This document shows positions 1 through 5,863 of a stretch of 9,172 nt of DNA, one piece after another (the stretch's first letter is position 1; each line of letters opens with the position of its first letter). The DNA is from Pseudomonadota bacterium (GTDB lineage Bacteria; Myxococcota_A; Polyangia; Polyangiales; Polyangiaceae). The position numbers and the translations under genes are program-made. The notes beneath the pieces were generated by a model. The model worked only from the letters and a program-made list of their open reading frames with translations, was not told where the DNA came from and searched no databases. The stretch lies in contig JAEWRL010000130.1 of the NCBI GenBank assembly GCA_023398955.1, forward strand, positions 1-9,172. The letters are read 5' to 3'.

Positions 1-124
1 GCAAGGCTGCAGGAGCGCAAGGCTGCAGGAGCGCAAGGCTGCAGGAGCGCAAGGCTGCAGGAGCGCAAGGCTGCAGGAGCGCAAGGCTGCAGGAGCGCAA
101 GGCTGCAGGAGCGCAAGGCTGCAG
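1..124. repeat. 16-bp tandem repeat array, 7.75 copies
   Basis: The unit GCAAGGCTGCAGGAGC is repeated head to tail without visible mismatch from the first base to position 124, where it passes into unique sequence. The unit is not a multiple of three, so each copy shifts the frame and the peptide repeats only every three copies (16 residues). The unit contains no stop codon in any of the six frames, so an open frame across the array says nothing about coding. The last copy fits the downstream transposase frame (…QERKAADKCAAYL), which suggests that a native piece of that gene was expanded. The array continues to the window edge, so its true length is unknown, and assembly collapse or duplication cannot be excluded. 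Confidence 0.97.
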
Positions 125-465
125 ATAAGTGTGCGGCCTATCTGAAGAACAACCGCGCCTACCTTGACTACGCCGGGGCGCTGCGGCGCGGCTTCCCGAT
201 CGCGACCGGGGTCGTCGAGGGAGCTTGTCGCTACCTGGTCAAGGACCGCATGGATCGCACCGGCGCTCGCTGGTCCCTCGCGGGTGCAGAGGCCGTCCTG
301 CGCCTCCGGGCGCTCTGCAGTAACTGCGATTTCGAGGAGAACTGGTGCTTCCACCTGGCGCAGGAGCAGGCGCGCAACCACAAGAACCGCTACGCCAACG
401 GTACGGTGCCCAATCCGCTACCCGGCGCGCGCGCTGCGAGGTCGAAATTTCGCAGGATCAAGTAG
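1..465 (+). CDS. ISKra4-family transposase, C-terminal fragment
   Basis: The reading frame ending in TAG at 463-465 gives the typical C-terminus of ISKra4-family transposases. From about position 112 it reads ERKAADKCAAYL, then a YLDYAGALRRGFPIATGVVE stretch, GACRYLVKDRMDRTGARW, a GAEAVLRLRAL segment, and a HLAQEQARNHKNRYANG tail. These are conserved end-of-protein motifs of the family, recognised from memory. The codons before about position 106 come from the 16-bp array; the frame stays open there only because the unit has no stops. Family members are usually several hundred residues long, so most of the gene, including much of the DDE-type catalytic core, lies to the left or is lost. The array may have disrupted the gene. 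Family assignment is confident; whether the copy is intact beyond the window cannot be seen. Confidence 0.88.
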   Translation, partial: ARLQERKAAGAQGCRSARLQERKAAGAQGCRSARLQERKAADKCAAYLKNNRAYLDYAGALRRGFPIATGVVEGACRYLVKDRMDRTGARWSLAGAEAVLRLRALCSNCDFEENWCFHLAQEQARNHKNRYANGTVPNPLPGARAARSKFRRIK

Positions 466-714
466 TCGAGGTACCTGCCGCAAAGGAGCCGCACCCAATG
501 CACGACGCTTCGTACGCGCAGGCGCAGGCGCGGTGCCGCGACGGCTCTGTCCGCCGAGCGTCTGCGCCAGGGCCGCGCTTTGACTCTCGAGCGTGCCCGT
601 TCTTCTGGGGCGCCCGAACTCGGTCCCAGGTTGTGCGCTATCCAGAGGCGCCTCAGGGGTAGCCGGCTGTTGGCACGCGCCAAGCCTGGGTCATTTCTCG
701 CGAGCATACCCGGG
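466..714. other. Non-coding flank of transposase, mobile-element debris
   Basis: No convincing gene is seen between the transposase stop and the S41 protease region. Open frames on both strands here (for example plus 164-583 and 580-1119, minus 845-390) have low-complexity Arg/Ala/Ser-rich translations typical of shadow frames in GC-rich DNA. The right terminus of the ISKra4 element should lie in this stretch, but I could not identify its inverted repeat without the left end for comparison. The stretch ends in a duplicated IS21-like motif. Confidence 0.5.
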
Positions 715-729
715 TCATTTCTCCCGAGC
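688..729. repeat. Duplicated GGGTCATTTCTC motif, IS21-like end remnant
   Basis: Two direct copies of GGGTCATTTCTCsCGAGC lie at 688-705 and 712-729, offset by 24 bases and differing at one base. Closely spaced repeated motifs starting GGGTCA followed by a T-rich stretch are characteristic of the multiple terminal transposase-binding sites of IS21-family elements. No istA or istB coding sequence is visible, so if the interpretation is right this is a solitary end. The second copy contains the stop codon of the short minus-strand frame 852-715, which would fit an insertion that cut that gene. The repeat itself is seen directly; the IS21 link is inference. Confidence 0.5.
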
Positions 730-852
730 GCTGAAGATCTCGCTGGGGTGGGTGCGAGGCAGCTGGAGATCGTGGCTTTCGGGGTAGCGGTTCGAGTGCG
801 CGAAGATCTCGATGCCGATCGGGTGGCGCATCTCGTCGAGGCCATTACTCAC
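715..852 (-). CDS. Short frame overlapping the protease stop, possible truncated gene
   Basis: A GTG at 852-850 shares bases with the TGA of the upstream S41 gene (a GTGA overlap), the usual layout for coupled translation. It opens a 45-codon frame ending at TGA 717-715. Most codons end in G or C, as in the real genes here, and the peptide (VSNGLDEMRHPIGIEIFAHS, then NRYPESHDLQLPRTHPSEIF) is of mixed composition, unlike the Arg/Ser-rich shadow frames. The last four or five residues come from the IS21-like repeat, so the gene may have been cut there by an insertion and only its N-terminus kept. I do not recognise a family. It could also be a genuine tiny protein or chance. Confidence 0.4.
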   Translation of the reverse strand: MSNGLDEMRHPIGIEIFAHSNRYPESHDLQLPRTHPSEIFSAREK

Positions 853-2186
853 TCTGCGCTGCCGAGCACGCCGGTCACGATCTGGTACCCAATGCTCAGG
901 GCCAGATCGTTGCCTCCGACCGGGTTCCGCGGCACGTCGCGGGAGACCCCTAGGTGTGTGCCGAGGGTCTCCGCGTCGGGCCGCTCGGGTTCCAGTGCGT
1001 CGTCTCCCTCTTCGCCCTCCAGGTGGTGCTCTAGATCACTCTCCCGAATGACAGCGAAGCTGCGGTCGGGGATGTACGCCGCATCGACGAGCACGTCAGG
1101 AGCGATCCCCCGCGCTTGAATCGCCTTTCCTCCCGGGGTGTAGTAGCGCATCGTCGTCAGCCGGAGACCGTCGCCCCACGGGAGGTCGATGATGCTCTGC
1201 ACCGACCCTTTGCCGAAGGTGCGGCCACCCACCACCGTGGCTCGTCGTTGGTCTTGCAGCGCGCCAGCGACGAGCTCCGCGGCGCTGGCGCTGTACTCGT
1301 TGACAAGGACGACGACCGGACCCGTGCGGAAGGCGCCGTGGACCGTGGCCGTCACTTCGTCGATGACCACACCGCGGTGTCGCGTCGTGTAGATCACGCC
1401 CCCTGTCAGAAATTCGTTGGCCACCGCCACGGCTTCGTCCACCAAGCCTCCCGGGTTGTTGCGTAGATCGAGGACCAATCCGGCCAGCTCTCGGCCGCTG
1501 CGTCGCTTCAGCTCCGCGATTCCGTCGACGAGCTCCTCATGGCTCCCTGCCTGAAAAGCCTTCACCCGCACGTAGGCTACCTCGCCGAGGAGCATCTTCA
1601 CGGCGACACTGGCAACCTCGATGATCTCGCGCGTGAGCTTGAAAGTGACGAGCTGATTGCCGTCACCCCGGCGCACGGTAAGCGTGACGACCGAGCCGGG
1701 AGCGCCACGCATCGTGCGTACCAGTTCTTGGGAGCTCTTTCCTGCAACTGGGACGTCGTCGATGGCAGTGATGCGATCACCGGGGCGGACGCCTGCGCGG
1801 GCAGCAGGGGAGCCCTCGATCGGCGCGATGACGGTCACTTGATCGCGTCCGAAGTCGACCTCGACACCCACTCCGCCGAACCGCCCCTGGGTGTCGCCGC
1901 GGAAGATGGAGTAGTCGGACTTTGGCAGATAGGTCGAGTGCGGGTCGAGCTCGCTGACCATTCCCTTGATGGCTCCCGTGACGAGACGCGAACGATCCAC
2001 GGGTTCGACGTACTCCCGCTCTACGAGCGTGAGCACTCTCGCGAGTTGATCGAAGACCTCGTAAGGTGAGCGGCGTGCCTCTTCTGCGGCCGAGGCGGCA
2101 CCGCCCAAGAACGCAAGCCACACCGGCGAGGACATGGCGACGCAGAGTGTCCGGGCGCACGGCAAACGAAGGAGATTCGGCTTCAT
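849..2186 (-). CDS. S41 family C-terminal processing peptidase
   Basis: This is an exported serine protease of the CtpA/Prc-like S41 family (445 aa), which trims or degrades envelope proteins by recognising their C-termini. An N-terminal signal peptide is visible: basic start, hydrophobic residues 14-33, probable cleavage after AASA. A helical segment with the family motif (G)MVSELDPHSTYL lies at about 75-87. A PDZ domain follows (about 100-185, with RFGGVGVEV as the carboxylate-binding edge). The catalytic core (about 190-365) has LRNNPGG at 241-247, the nucleophile in EYSASAAE (Ser301 by alignment), Lys326 in FGKGSVQ and Gln330. The Ser-to-Lys distance of 25 and the Lys+4 Gln match characterised CtpA/CtpB enzymes, so it should be active. 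The last 60 residues form an acidic tail. The start is supported by AGGAG at 2192-2196, five bases upstream. It is transcribed divergently from the ribbon-helix-helix gene. The physiological substrate is unknown. Confidence 0.96.
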   Translation of the reverse strand: MKPNLLRLPCARTLCVAMSSPVWLAFLGGAASAAEEARRSPYEVFDQLARVLTLVEREYVEPVDRSRLVTGAIKGMVSELDPHSTYLPKSDYSIFRGDTQGRFGGVGVEVDFGRDQVTVIAPIEGSPAARAGVRPGDRITAIDDVPVAGKSSQELVRTMRGAPGSVVTLTVRRGDGNQLVTFKLTREIIEVASVAVKMLLGEVAYVRVKAFQAGSHEELVDGIAELKRRSGRELAGLVLDLRNNPGGLVDEAVAVANEFLTGGVIYTTRHRGVVIDEVTATVHGAFRTGPVVVLVNEYSASAAELVAGALQDQRRATVVGGRTFGKGSVQSIIDLPWGDGLRLTTMRYYTPGGKAIQARGIAPDVLVDAAYIPDRSFAVIRESDLEHHLEGEEGDDALEPERPDAETLGTHLGVSRDVPRNPVGGNDLALSIGYQIVTGVLGSAE

Positions 2187-2346
2187 TGGTGCTCCTGACG
2201 GTGGAGGGTGCAGGCCCTAGCAGCAAGGCTCGGCTGTCGGCCTTTGGGCTGATCCGAGTTTCTGGTTTGATCTGCGAAACTTATCTGTGTAATCATACCG
2301 CTTCTCGGACGGGGGTTTCCCGTGCCGTAATTGAGGACAGCGCGTA
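2187..2346. promoter_or_regulatory. Divergent promoter region, protease / RHH gene
   Basis: This 160-bp gap separates two divergent starts and holds an AT-richer patch at about 2258-2300. Weak sigma-70-like elements can be drawn. On the plus strand, TTGATC (2267-2272) lies 17 bases before TAATCA (2290-2295). On the minus strand, TATGAT (2297-2292) would make a good -10 but has no clear -35. Shine-Dalgarno sites are clear on both sides: AGGAG for the protease (2192-2196, minus) and GAGGA for the RHH gene (2333-2337, plus). The small DNA-binding-like protein encoded next door is a natural candidate to act here, but no operator repeat is obvious. Confidence 0.4.
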
Positions 2347-2565
2347 GTGGAAAACGGACCCAACAAGAGCGGCAGCGACAAGCGAAAGCAGAGTTTGTAC
2401 TTCCCGGAAGCGATGCTCCAGGAGATCAAGGACGAGGCGGCTCGTCTCGACAGATCTCTCTCATGGGTAGTGCAGCGTGCATGGAAGCTTGCGCGTCTCG
2501 AAGTGAAGAAGATTCCTAGCGTCAACGACGTCCCCGACGACGACGAGGCTACTCCCTCGCAGTAG
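2347..2565 (+). CDS. Small ribbon-helix-helix protein
   Basis: A 72-residue protein. Residues 14-50 fit a ribbon-helix-helix fold: a short strand KQSLYFPEAML, helix LQEIKDEAARLDRS, then helix LSWVVQRAWKLARLEVKK. It ends in an acidic, probably disordered tail (VNDVPDDDEATPSQ). It resembles a family of short RHH-like proteins common in myxobacteria (I believe TIGR04563), recognised from memory. Such folds normally bind DNA as dimers and act as repressors or antitoxins. The GTG start has GAGGA nine bases upstream. No toxin gene follows, so an antitoxin role is not supported; a transcriptional regulator is more likely. It is divergent from the protease gene and could control it or itself. Confidence 0.8.
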   Translation: MENGPNKSGSDKRKQSLYFPEAMLQEIKDEAARLDRSLSWVVQRAWKLARLEVKKIPSVNDVPDDDEATPSQ

Positions 2566-2599
2566 TCGATCGCTGACCCGAAGCGGCAGGAGGTTGGGG

Positions 2600-2641
2600 C
2601 CACGGCTGTCATCGACGCCCGCGACCCCGCTCTAGCCGTGG
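2600..2641 (+). terminator. Candidate terminator stem after RHH gene
   Basis: CCACGGCT at 2600-2607 is perfectly complementary to AGCCGTGG at 2634-2641, with a 26-base GC-rich loop. It begins 35 bases after the RHH stop codon. There is no T-run, so it is not a classical intrinsic terminator; it could be an RNA 3'-end stabilising structure or chance. Confidence 0.3.
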
Positions 2642-2668
2642 GTGGCATTCTAGAGGGACAAGGGACGA

Positions 2669-2848
2669 GTGGGCACGACGAGCGTCAGCACCATGGCGGT
2701 GTCGGCGTCCGTGGCGAAGGTGTGCACCCAGGTTCAGCCCGGGCTGACCCTCTTCCGGTTCGCAGGTAGTGGGTTACCGCCGCGGCGTGGGGTGTGGGCC
2801 TCGTCCCTGAATCGAGAGTGGTTCGCACTCCTCGGCGCTGGGCCGTGA
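2669..2848 (+). CDS. Possible short protein, doubtful
   Basis: A GTG at 2669, preceded by purine-rich GAGGGACAAGGGA, opens a 59-codon frame ending in TGA 2846-2848; an ATG at 2693 is an alternative start. The first 30 or so codons nearly all end in G or C, as in the real genes here, and the bias fades after about position 2765. The peptide begins VGTTSVSTMAVSASVAKVCT and matches nothing I recognise. Caution: a minus-strand frame ending in TAG at 2652-2650 shares the same wobble column and reads equally plausibly (VHTFATDADTAMVLTLVV), but a TGA interrupts it. The stretch may be the remnant of a gene on either strand. Confidence 0.2.
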   Translation: MGTTSVSTMAVSASVAKVCTQVQPGLTLFRFAGSGLPPRRGVWASSLNREWFALLGAGP

Positions 2849-3383
2849 CGCGCTCCGCGCCAGGATCGATGGACGGCAGGTCGGCGGACAGAGAGCCATG
2901 CGGGCGGCACCCGTCGGGGGCCATGTTCTTCTTTGGTGCTGGCGAGCAGCGGCGCAGCCGATCGCTGCAGTGGCGCTAGGGGATGATGTGGGTCCTGGGG
3001 CACCACCACCTGGGGTGCTGAGCGCCCGAACTGGCGCTCGCGCCGTGTGCTGCGGTCCCCAATGCAGTCTCCCGGTTCCCGTGAACGACCTGCGGGTGTG
3101 GGTGGCTTCCGGGCTGAGTGCTGGGTACTGAGAAAAGGTGCCAGGCGATGTGAGAGAGCGCACGAAGGGTGCACGCATGTACGCGACGCCAACGGTTGTC
3201 GAAGGATGCCAGTGGTCGGGGGCAGGGCGTCGTCAATGACGCTCAGCTGCCGACGCTCGGGGCGAAGAGTCGCGAAAGCTGATGCCTGGCTGCACCGAGG
3301 GTGACGTGCCCTTGGCACTTGAGCCATACTTGCCGCGTGCTGACCCAGAGCTCCTCGGGTGGCAGCGGAAAGGCGAAGGGATT

Positions 3384-4097
3384 GTGAAGGTGGCTATTGA
3401 CCCTGCTACAACCGCGGAACTCCTCGCGTTGCTGGCACACGACCTGAGAAACCCGCTGTCTGCTCTCCACTCGAACGTGGGTTACCTTGCGGCGATGCTG
3501 GAGGGGGTAGAGCAGGACATCGTGGAAGCCCTCGCAGATGCGCGCGTTTCCTGTGACAGCCTCGTCACCATCATCGACAACCTCGAGCTGCTCGGGCGCG
3601 CGCTCGGGGAGGCTCCCAATGCCGGCCGGACCAAACTGGGGTTGGGTACCTGCGTCGAGGCCGTGGTCGCGCAACACGCGGGACTCGCCCAGAGCCATGG
3701 AACCGCTATCGCGCTCGAGCCCGTTGATGCTGCTCTGCATGTCGAGTCAAACCGGGAGATGCTGGGGCGGGCACTCGGAAACCTGATCTGCAACGCGATC
3801 CAGTACTCGCAGCCTGGTCAGCCCATCACGGTCAAGGCCCACGCACGCGGTCGTGAGTGCGTGGTGACCGTCGCCGATTCGGGGCCTACGATGAACGAGC
3901 AGGTCGCGGAACGGGCGTTCTCCGCAGCGGGTCAGTCGGAGCTCAAGGGTTTGCCGGCAGGACGCTACGGGAGAGGTCTGGGACTTCTGGCTGCGCGTCT
4001 CGCCGCTGATGCTGCCTGTGCTTCGGTGCGTGTTCGTCGCTCGGGAGAGCAGGGGAATGCGTTCGAGCTCGTGTTCGCTAGAAGCGCACAATCCTGA
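3384..4097 (+). CDS. Soluble sensor histidine kinase (HisKA + HATPase)
   Basis: A compact two-component kinase that would autophosphorylate on His and pass phosphate to a response regulator. Counting from the GTG at 3384 (237 aa), the H-box is LLAHDLRNPLSALHSNV with phosphoacceptor His19, and the dimerisation helices extend to about 75. The ATPase domain has the N-box LGNLICNAIQYS (Asn133, Asn137), the G1 box DSGP at 165-168 and the G2 box GRGLGL at 196-201. All core boxes are present, so it should be active. There is no transmembrane segment, PAS, GAF or HAMP domain. Start choice is uncertain: GTG 3384 has an AAGGCGAAGGG tract just upstream; GTG 3390 and ATG 3282 (adding 34 residues with a poorer ribosome site) are in frame. 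No response regulator lies nearby, so it is an orphan; it is convergent with the lipoprotein gene. Confidence 0.9.
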   Translation: MKVAIDPATTAELLALLAHDLRNPLSALHSNVGYLAAMLEGVEQDIVEALADARVSCDSLVTIIDNLELLGRALGEAPNAGRTKLGLGTCVEAVVAQHAGLAQSHGTAIALEPVDAALHVESNREMLGRALGNLICNAIQYSQPGQPITVKAHARGRECVVTVADSGPTMNEQVAERAFSAAGQSELKGLPAGRYGRGLGLLAARLAADAACASVRVRRSGEQGNAFELVFARSAQS

Positions 4098-4141
4098 AGT
4101 GCGTGAGCGAGCGCCGGGAAGCGCCGCCGTTCCCCCGCGCC
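4098..4141. terminator. Convergent intergenic gap, weak shared terminator
   Basis: Only 44 bases separate the stops of two convergent genes. GGGAA (4116-4120) and TTCCC (4130-4134) can pair across a nine-base loop, giving a short hairpin without a T-run. A bidirectional terminator is expected here by position, but the sequence support is weak. Confidence 0.25.
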
Positions 4142-5326
4142 TCAGGGCTGTAGAATTGCCACGTTGTCGTGCTCCCGGTACAGGATCTTCCCTGTCTCGC
4201 CCGGGCAGCCCCAGCAGGTGCTGAAGTGCGCTCGTGGTCGGATGTACTCGTCATAGGCGAGCGCTACTGGCCCCGGTTCGTTCTCCATGATGAAGCTCGC
4301 GGCGAGGGCATAGTCCGACTTGCCGCTCGGATAGAGAGCGACGACGAAGCTCGTGCGCTTGCCGGAGCGCGCCGGCACCAAGAGGTACCTCCCCCCAGCG
4401 ACAGGGTTCCATAGCAGCGGCGACACAGTGAAGGAGAACCCCTTGCGGTCGCCCGGGCCACGCGCGACCACGGTGGCTGCGCCCTCGGGATCGTGAAAGA
4501 AGACGATGTCCTTCGCGATCTGCTTTGTTTGGGGGTAGCGCGCCAAGACCTCCTCCAGTTTCTTGGCTTCAATGCGCACTTTCTTGTAGGTGGCGCCTTC
4601 CTTCGGTTCCGGGGCGACCGCCCCATTCGGTGCGCCTTTGCAGCAGCGAAACCCTAGATCAGATGCCTTCGCGTCCGCTGCCAGCGCGCCCCGCCGAGCG
4701 CAGCCGTGCGCCCCGGGCGGAGTGTCGGGAGCCGCTCCCCTGATTGCCGCCGAGCTCTCGCTATCTCGAGCTCGCGGCGCGACGACGCTGGCAGTCCATT
4801 CGCGGATGCTTCCCATTCCGAGCACGTCGAATCCCGACGCACACGTCGAGGGTTCCTTCGCGCAGCGCTCACTCCAGGCAGAACCCGTGGCATAAGGATC
4901 GCTGTTCGGTCCCTTGCAAGCGCGCTCCCACTCGAGCTCCGTGCAGAGGCGTCCACCCTGCTCCGCACAGTGCCGCTGCGCTTCCTTACGCGAGACATTG
5001 ACGAGAGGCGACTTGTTTGGGTCGTTCGGGAAGGGTAGCTTATCGATCTGGAAGGGACCCAGCTCCAGCTCGTAGAGCTCGGCTTCTAGGCTCGGAACGC
5101 GTCCCGGGCTTCCAGGACGGCTCCCCGACAAGAACGCACCTCCCGGGATGTCGACGACCTCACCAGCGCGAGGAGCGTGAGAGGGCGCGCGCGGGGCAGC
5201 TGATGATGATGCCGCTGCACTCGCACTGGCGGCGCTTGCAGCGCGCTCGTCGCTAGCGGAATGGTTGCACGCGCCGAGGAGGGCGGCGGATCCAAGGAGT
5301 AGCACAAAAAAGCCGAATCGACGCAT
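4142..5326 (-). CDS. Lipoprotein with FGE/SUMF1-like domain and CWGC C-terminal domain
   Basis: Starting at ATG 5326, a 394-residue protein begins with a lipoprotein signal peptide: MRR, hydrophobic FGFFVLLLGSAALLG, lipobox LLGAC with Cys20. An Ala/Ser-rich linker follows to about 53. Residues 55-231 resemble the formylglycine-generating-enzyme/sulfatase-modifying-factor fold: VVDIPGGAFLSGS, a central VSRKEAQRHCAEQGGRLCTE and LEWERACKGP, GSIREWTAS, IRGA, and the closing SDLGFRCCK. The usual paired catalytic Cys segment before that close is reduced to GAHGCARRGA, so the domain is probably structural or ligand-binding rather than an oxidase. Residues 245-394 form a domain I do not recognise, with CWGC at 371-374 near the end. 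An in-frame ATG at 5500 would add 58 basic residues and bury the signal peptide, so 5326 is preferred, although its ribosome site is weak. Function unknown; likely membrane-anchored and envelope-facing. Confidence 0.88.
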   Translation of the reverse strand: MRRFGFFVLLLGSAALLGACNHSASDERAASAASASAAASSSAAPRAPSHAPRAGEVVDIPGGAFLSGSRPGSPGRVPSLEAELYELELGPFQIDKLPFPNDPNKSPLVNVSRKEAQRHCAEQGGRLCTELEWERACKGPNSDPYATGSAWSERCAKEPSTCASGFDVLGMGSIREWTASVVAPRARDSESSAAIRGAAPDTPPGAHGCARRGALAADAKASDLGFRCCKGAPNGAVAPEPKEGATYKKVRIEAKKLEEVLARYPQTKQIAKDIVFFHDPEGAATVVARGPGDRKGFSFTVSPLLWNPVAGGRYLLVPARSGKRTSFVVALYPSGKSDYALAASFIMENEPGPVALAYDEYIRPRAHFSTCWGCPGETGKILYREHDNVAILQP

Positions 5327-5563
5327 GATATCCGAGCTATGACAGCGAGGGACCTTCGGCGCACCCCACGCCGAGAAGCTGCCATTCCTAGCATTGATGG
5401 AGTTAACGTGCCAGCGGCTTTCGCGTGAGGGCGCCGGCAGCTGGCGAGCCTTGTGCGCGAGCGGGCCACCGCTCCCCACGCGCCGAGAATCTGACACCAA
5501 GCCTGGACAGAATTCCCGCGGATCCTTGGGGGTCGAAGGGGGCGCGAGCGAGGCGGGCGAGGC
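5327..5563. promoter_or_regulatory. Divergent gap, lipoprotein / dehydratase operon
   Basis: This 237-bp gap separates the lipoprotein start (minus) from the first plus-strand gene of the dehydratase cluster, so promoters for both should lie here. I found no -35/-10 pair that I trust and no clear operator. The frames that cross it (for example minus 5934-5086, plus 5394-5642) are shadows with Arg/Ser-rich translations. Confidence 0.4.
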
Positions 5564-5863
5564 ATGCCGATCGCCGAGTGGCTGCTACTATTCACTATCG
5601 CAATGCCGCACCCACTTGCCACCCACCTTGCGCCGCTCATGAATCGAGACGTCGAAGACTTGCGCTCCATCGTTGCCCATTGGGTCGTCAACGAGCGCAG
5701 TGAGGCCGAGCGTAATCGGTACAGGCGGTTTGGGGCGGAGCTAAGGGCTGTGAAGGATCGGATAGCGGCGCGTCCGGAGCCGCCGTCGGAGGAGGAGCTC
5801 GAGATCGCATTGACTGCGCTCCTCGCGCTGTCAGGGCGCCGCGCCCCTGCGCCTAGGTCATAG
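5564..5863 (+). CDS. Small charged helical protein upstream of dehydratase
   Basis: A 99-residue frame whose TAG (5861-5863) directly abuts the GTG of the dehydratase gene. The central part, from NRDVEDLRSIVAHWVVNERS through ERNRYRRFGAELRAVKDRIA to PPSEEELEIALTALLAL, is rich in charged helix-forming residues, and most codons end in G or C, which favours real coding. The start is uncertain: ATG 5564 has GCGAGG ten bases upstream; ATG 5603 and ATG 5639 are internal alternatives, and the first 13 residues (hydrophobic AEWLLLFTIA) may not be translated. I do not recognise a family. The position suggests a small accessory or regulatory protein cotranslated with the dehydratase, or a leader whose termination feeds the weak downstream start. 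Confidence 0.5.
   Translation: MPIAEWLLLFTIAMPHPLATHLAPLMNRDVEDLRSIVAHWVVNERSEAERNRYRRFGAELRAVKDRIAARPEPPSEEELEIALTALLALSGRRAPAPRS

Larger units (their letters stand above)
2566..3383. other. Gene-poor stretch of about 0.8 kb
   Basis: No convincing conserved protein is seen on either strand. The longest frame (minus 3327-2734) translates to an Arg/Pro/Ser/His-rich chain without recognisable motifs, as do the overlapping minus frames 3178-2774 and 2924-2685. The stretch holds a perfect 8-bp inverted repeat just after the RHH gene, a 14-bp palindrome at 2734-2747, and a short plus frame at 2669-2848 whose first half has strongly G/C-ending codons. The 3' end contains an optional N-terminal extension of the histidine kinase (ATG at 3282). 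It could be a long untranslated region, a non-coding RNA locus or a decayed gene. Confidence 0.5.

Noticed and set aside
1..124. CRISPR-like array
   Set aside because: The 16-bp units are directly adjacent with no spacers, so it is a simple tandem repeat.
580..1119. Plus-strand 179-codon open frame
   Set aside because: It lies antisense to the C-terminus of the well-supported S41 protease and has an Arg/Ser-rich translation.
2347..2565. RHH gene as antitoxin of a toxin-antitoxin pair
   Set aside because: No toxin-like gene follows or overlaps; the next plus-strand gene is a kinase about 0.8 kb away.
2734..3327. Minus-strand 197-codon open frame in the gene-poor region
   Set aside because: Translation is Arg/Pro/Ser/His-rich with no motif or domain, overlaps the kinase's possible 5' end, and looks like a GC-rich shadow frame.
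3311..3334. Possible sigma-54 promoter (TGGCAC … TTGC) before the kinase
   Set aside because: The distance between the GG and GC elements is too long for the sigma-54 consensus.
5327..5500. N-terminal extension of the lipoprotein to ATG 5500
   Set aside because: It would place 58 basic, unconserved-looking residues before a perfect lipoprotein signal peptide.
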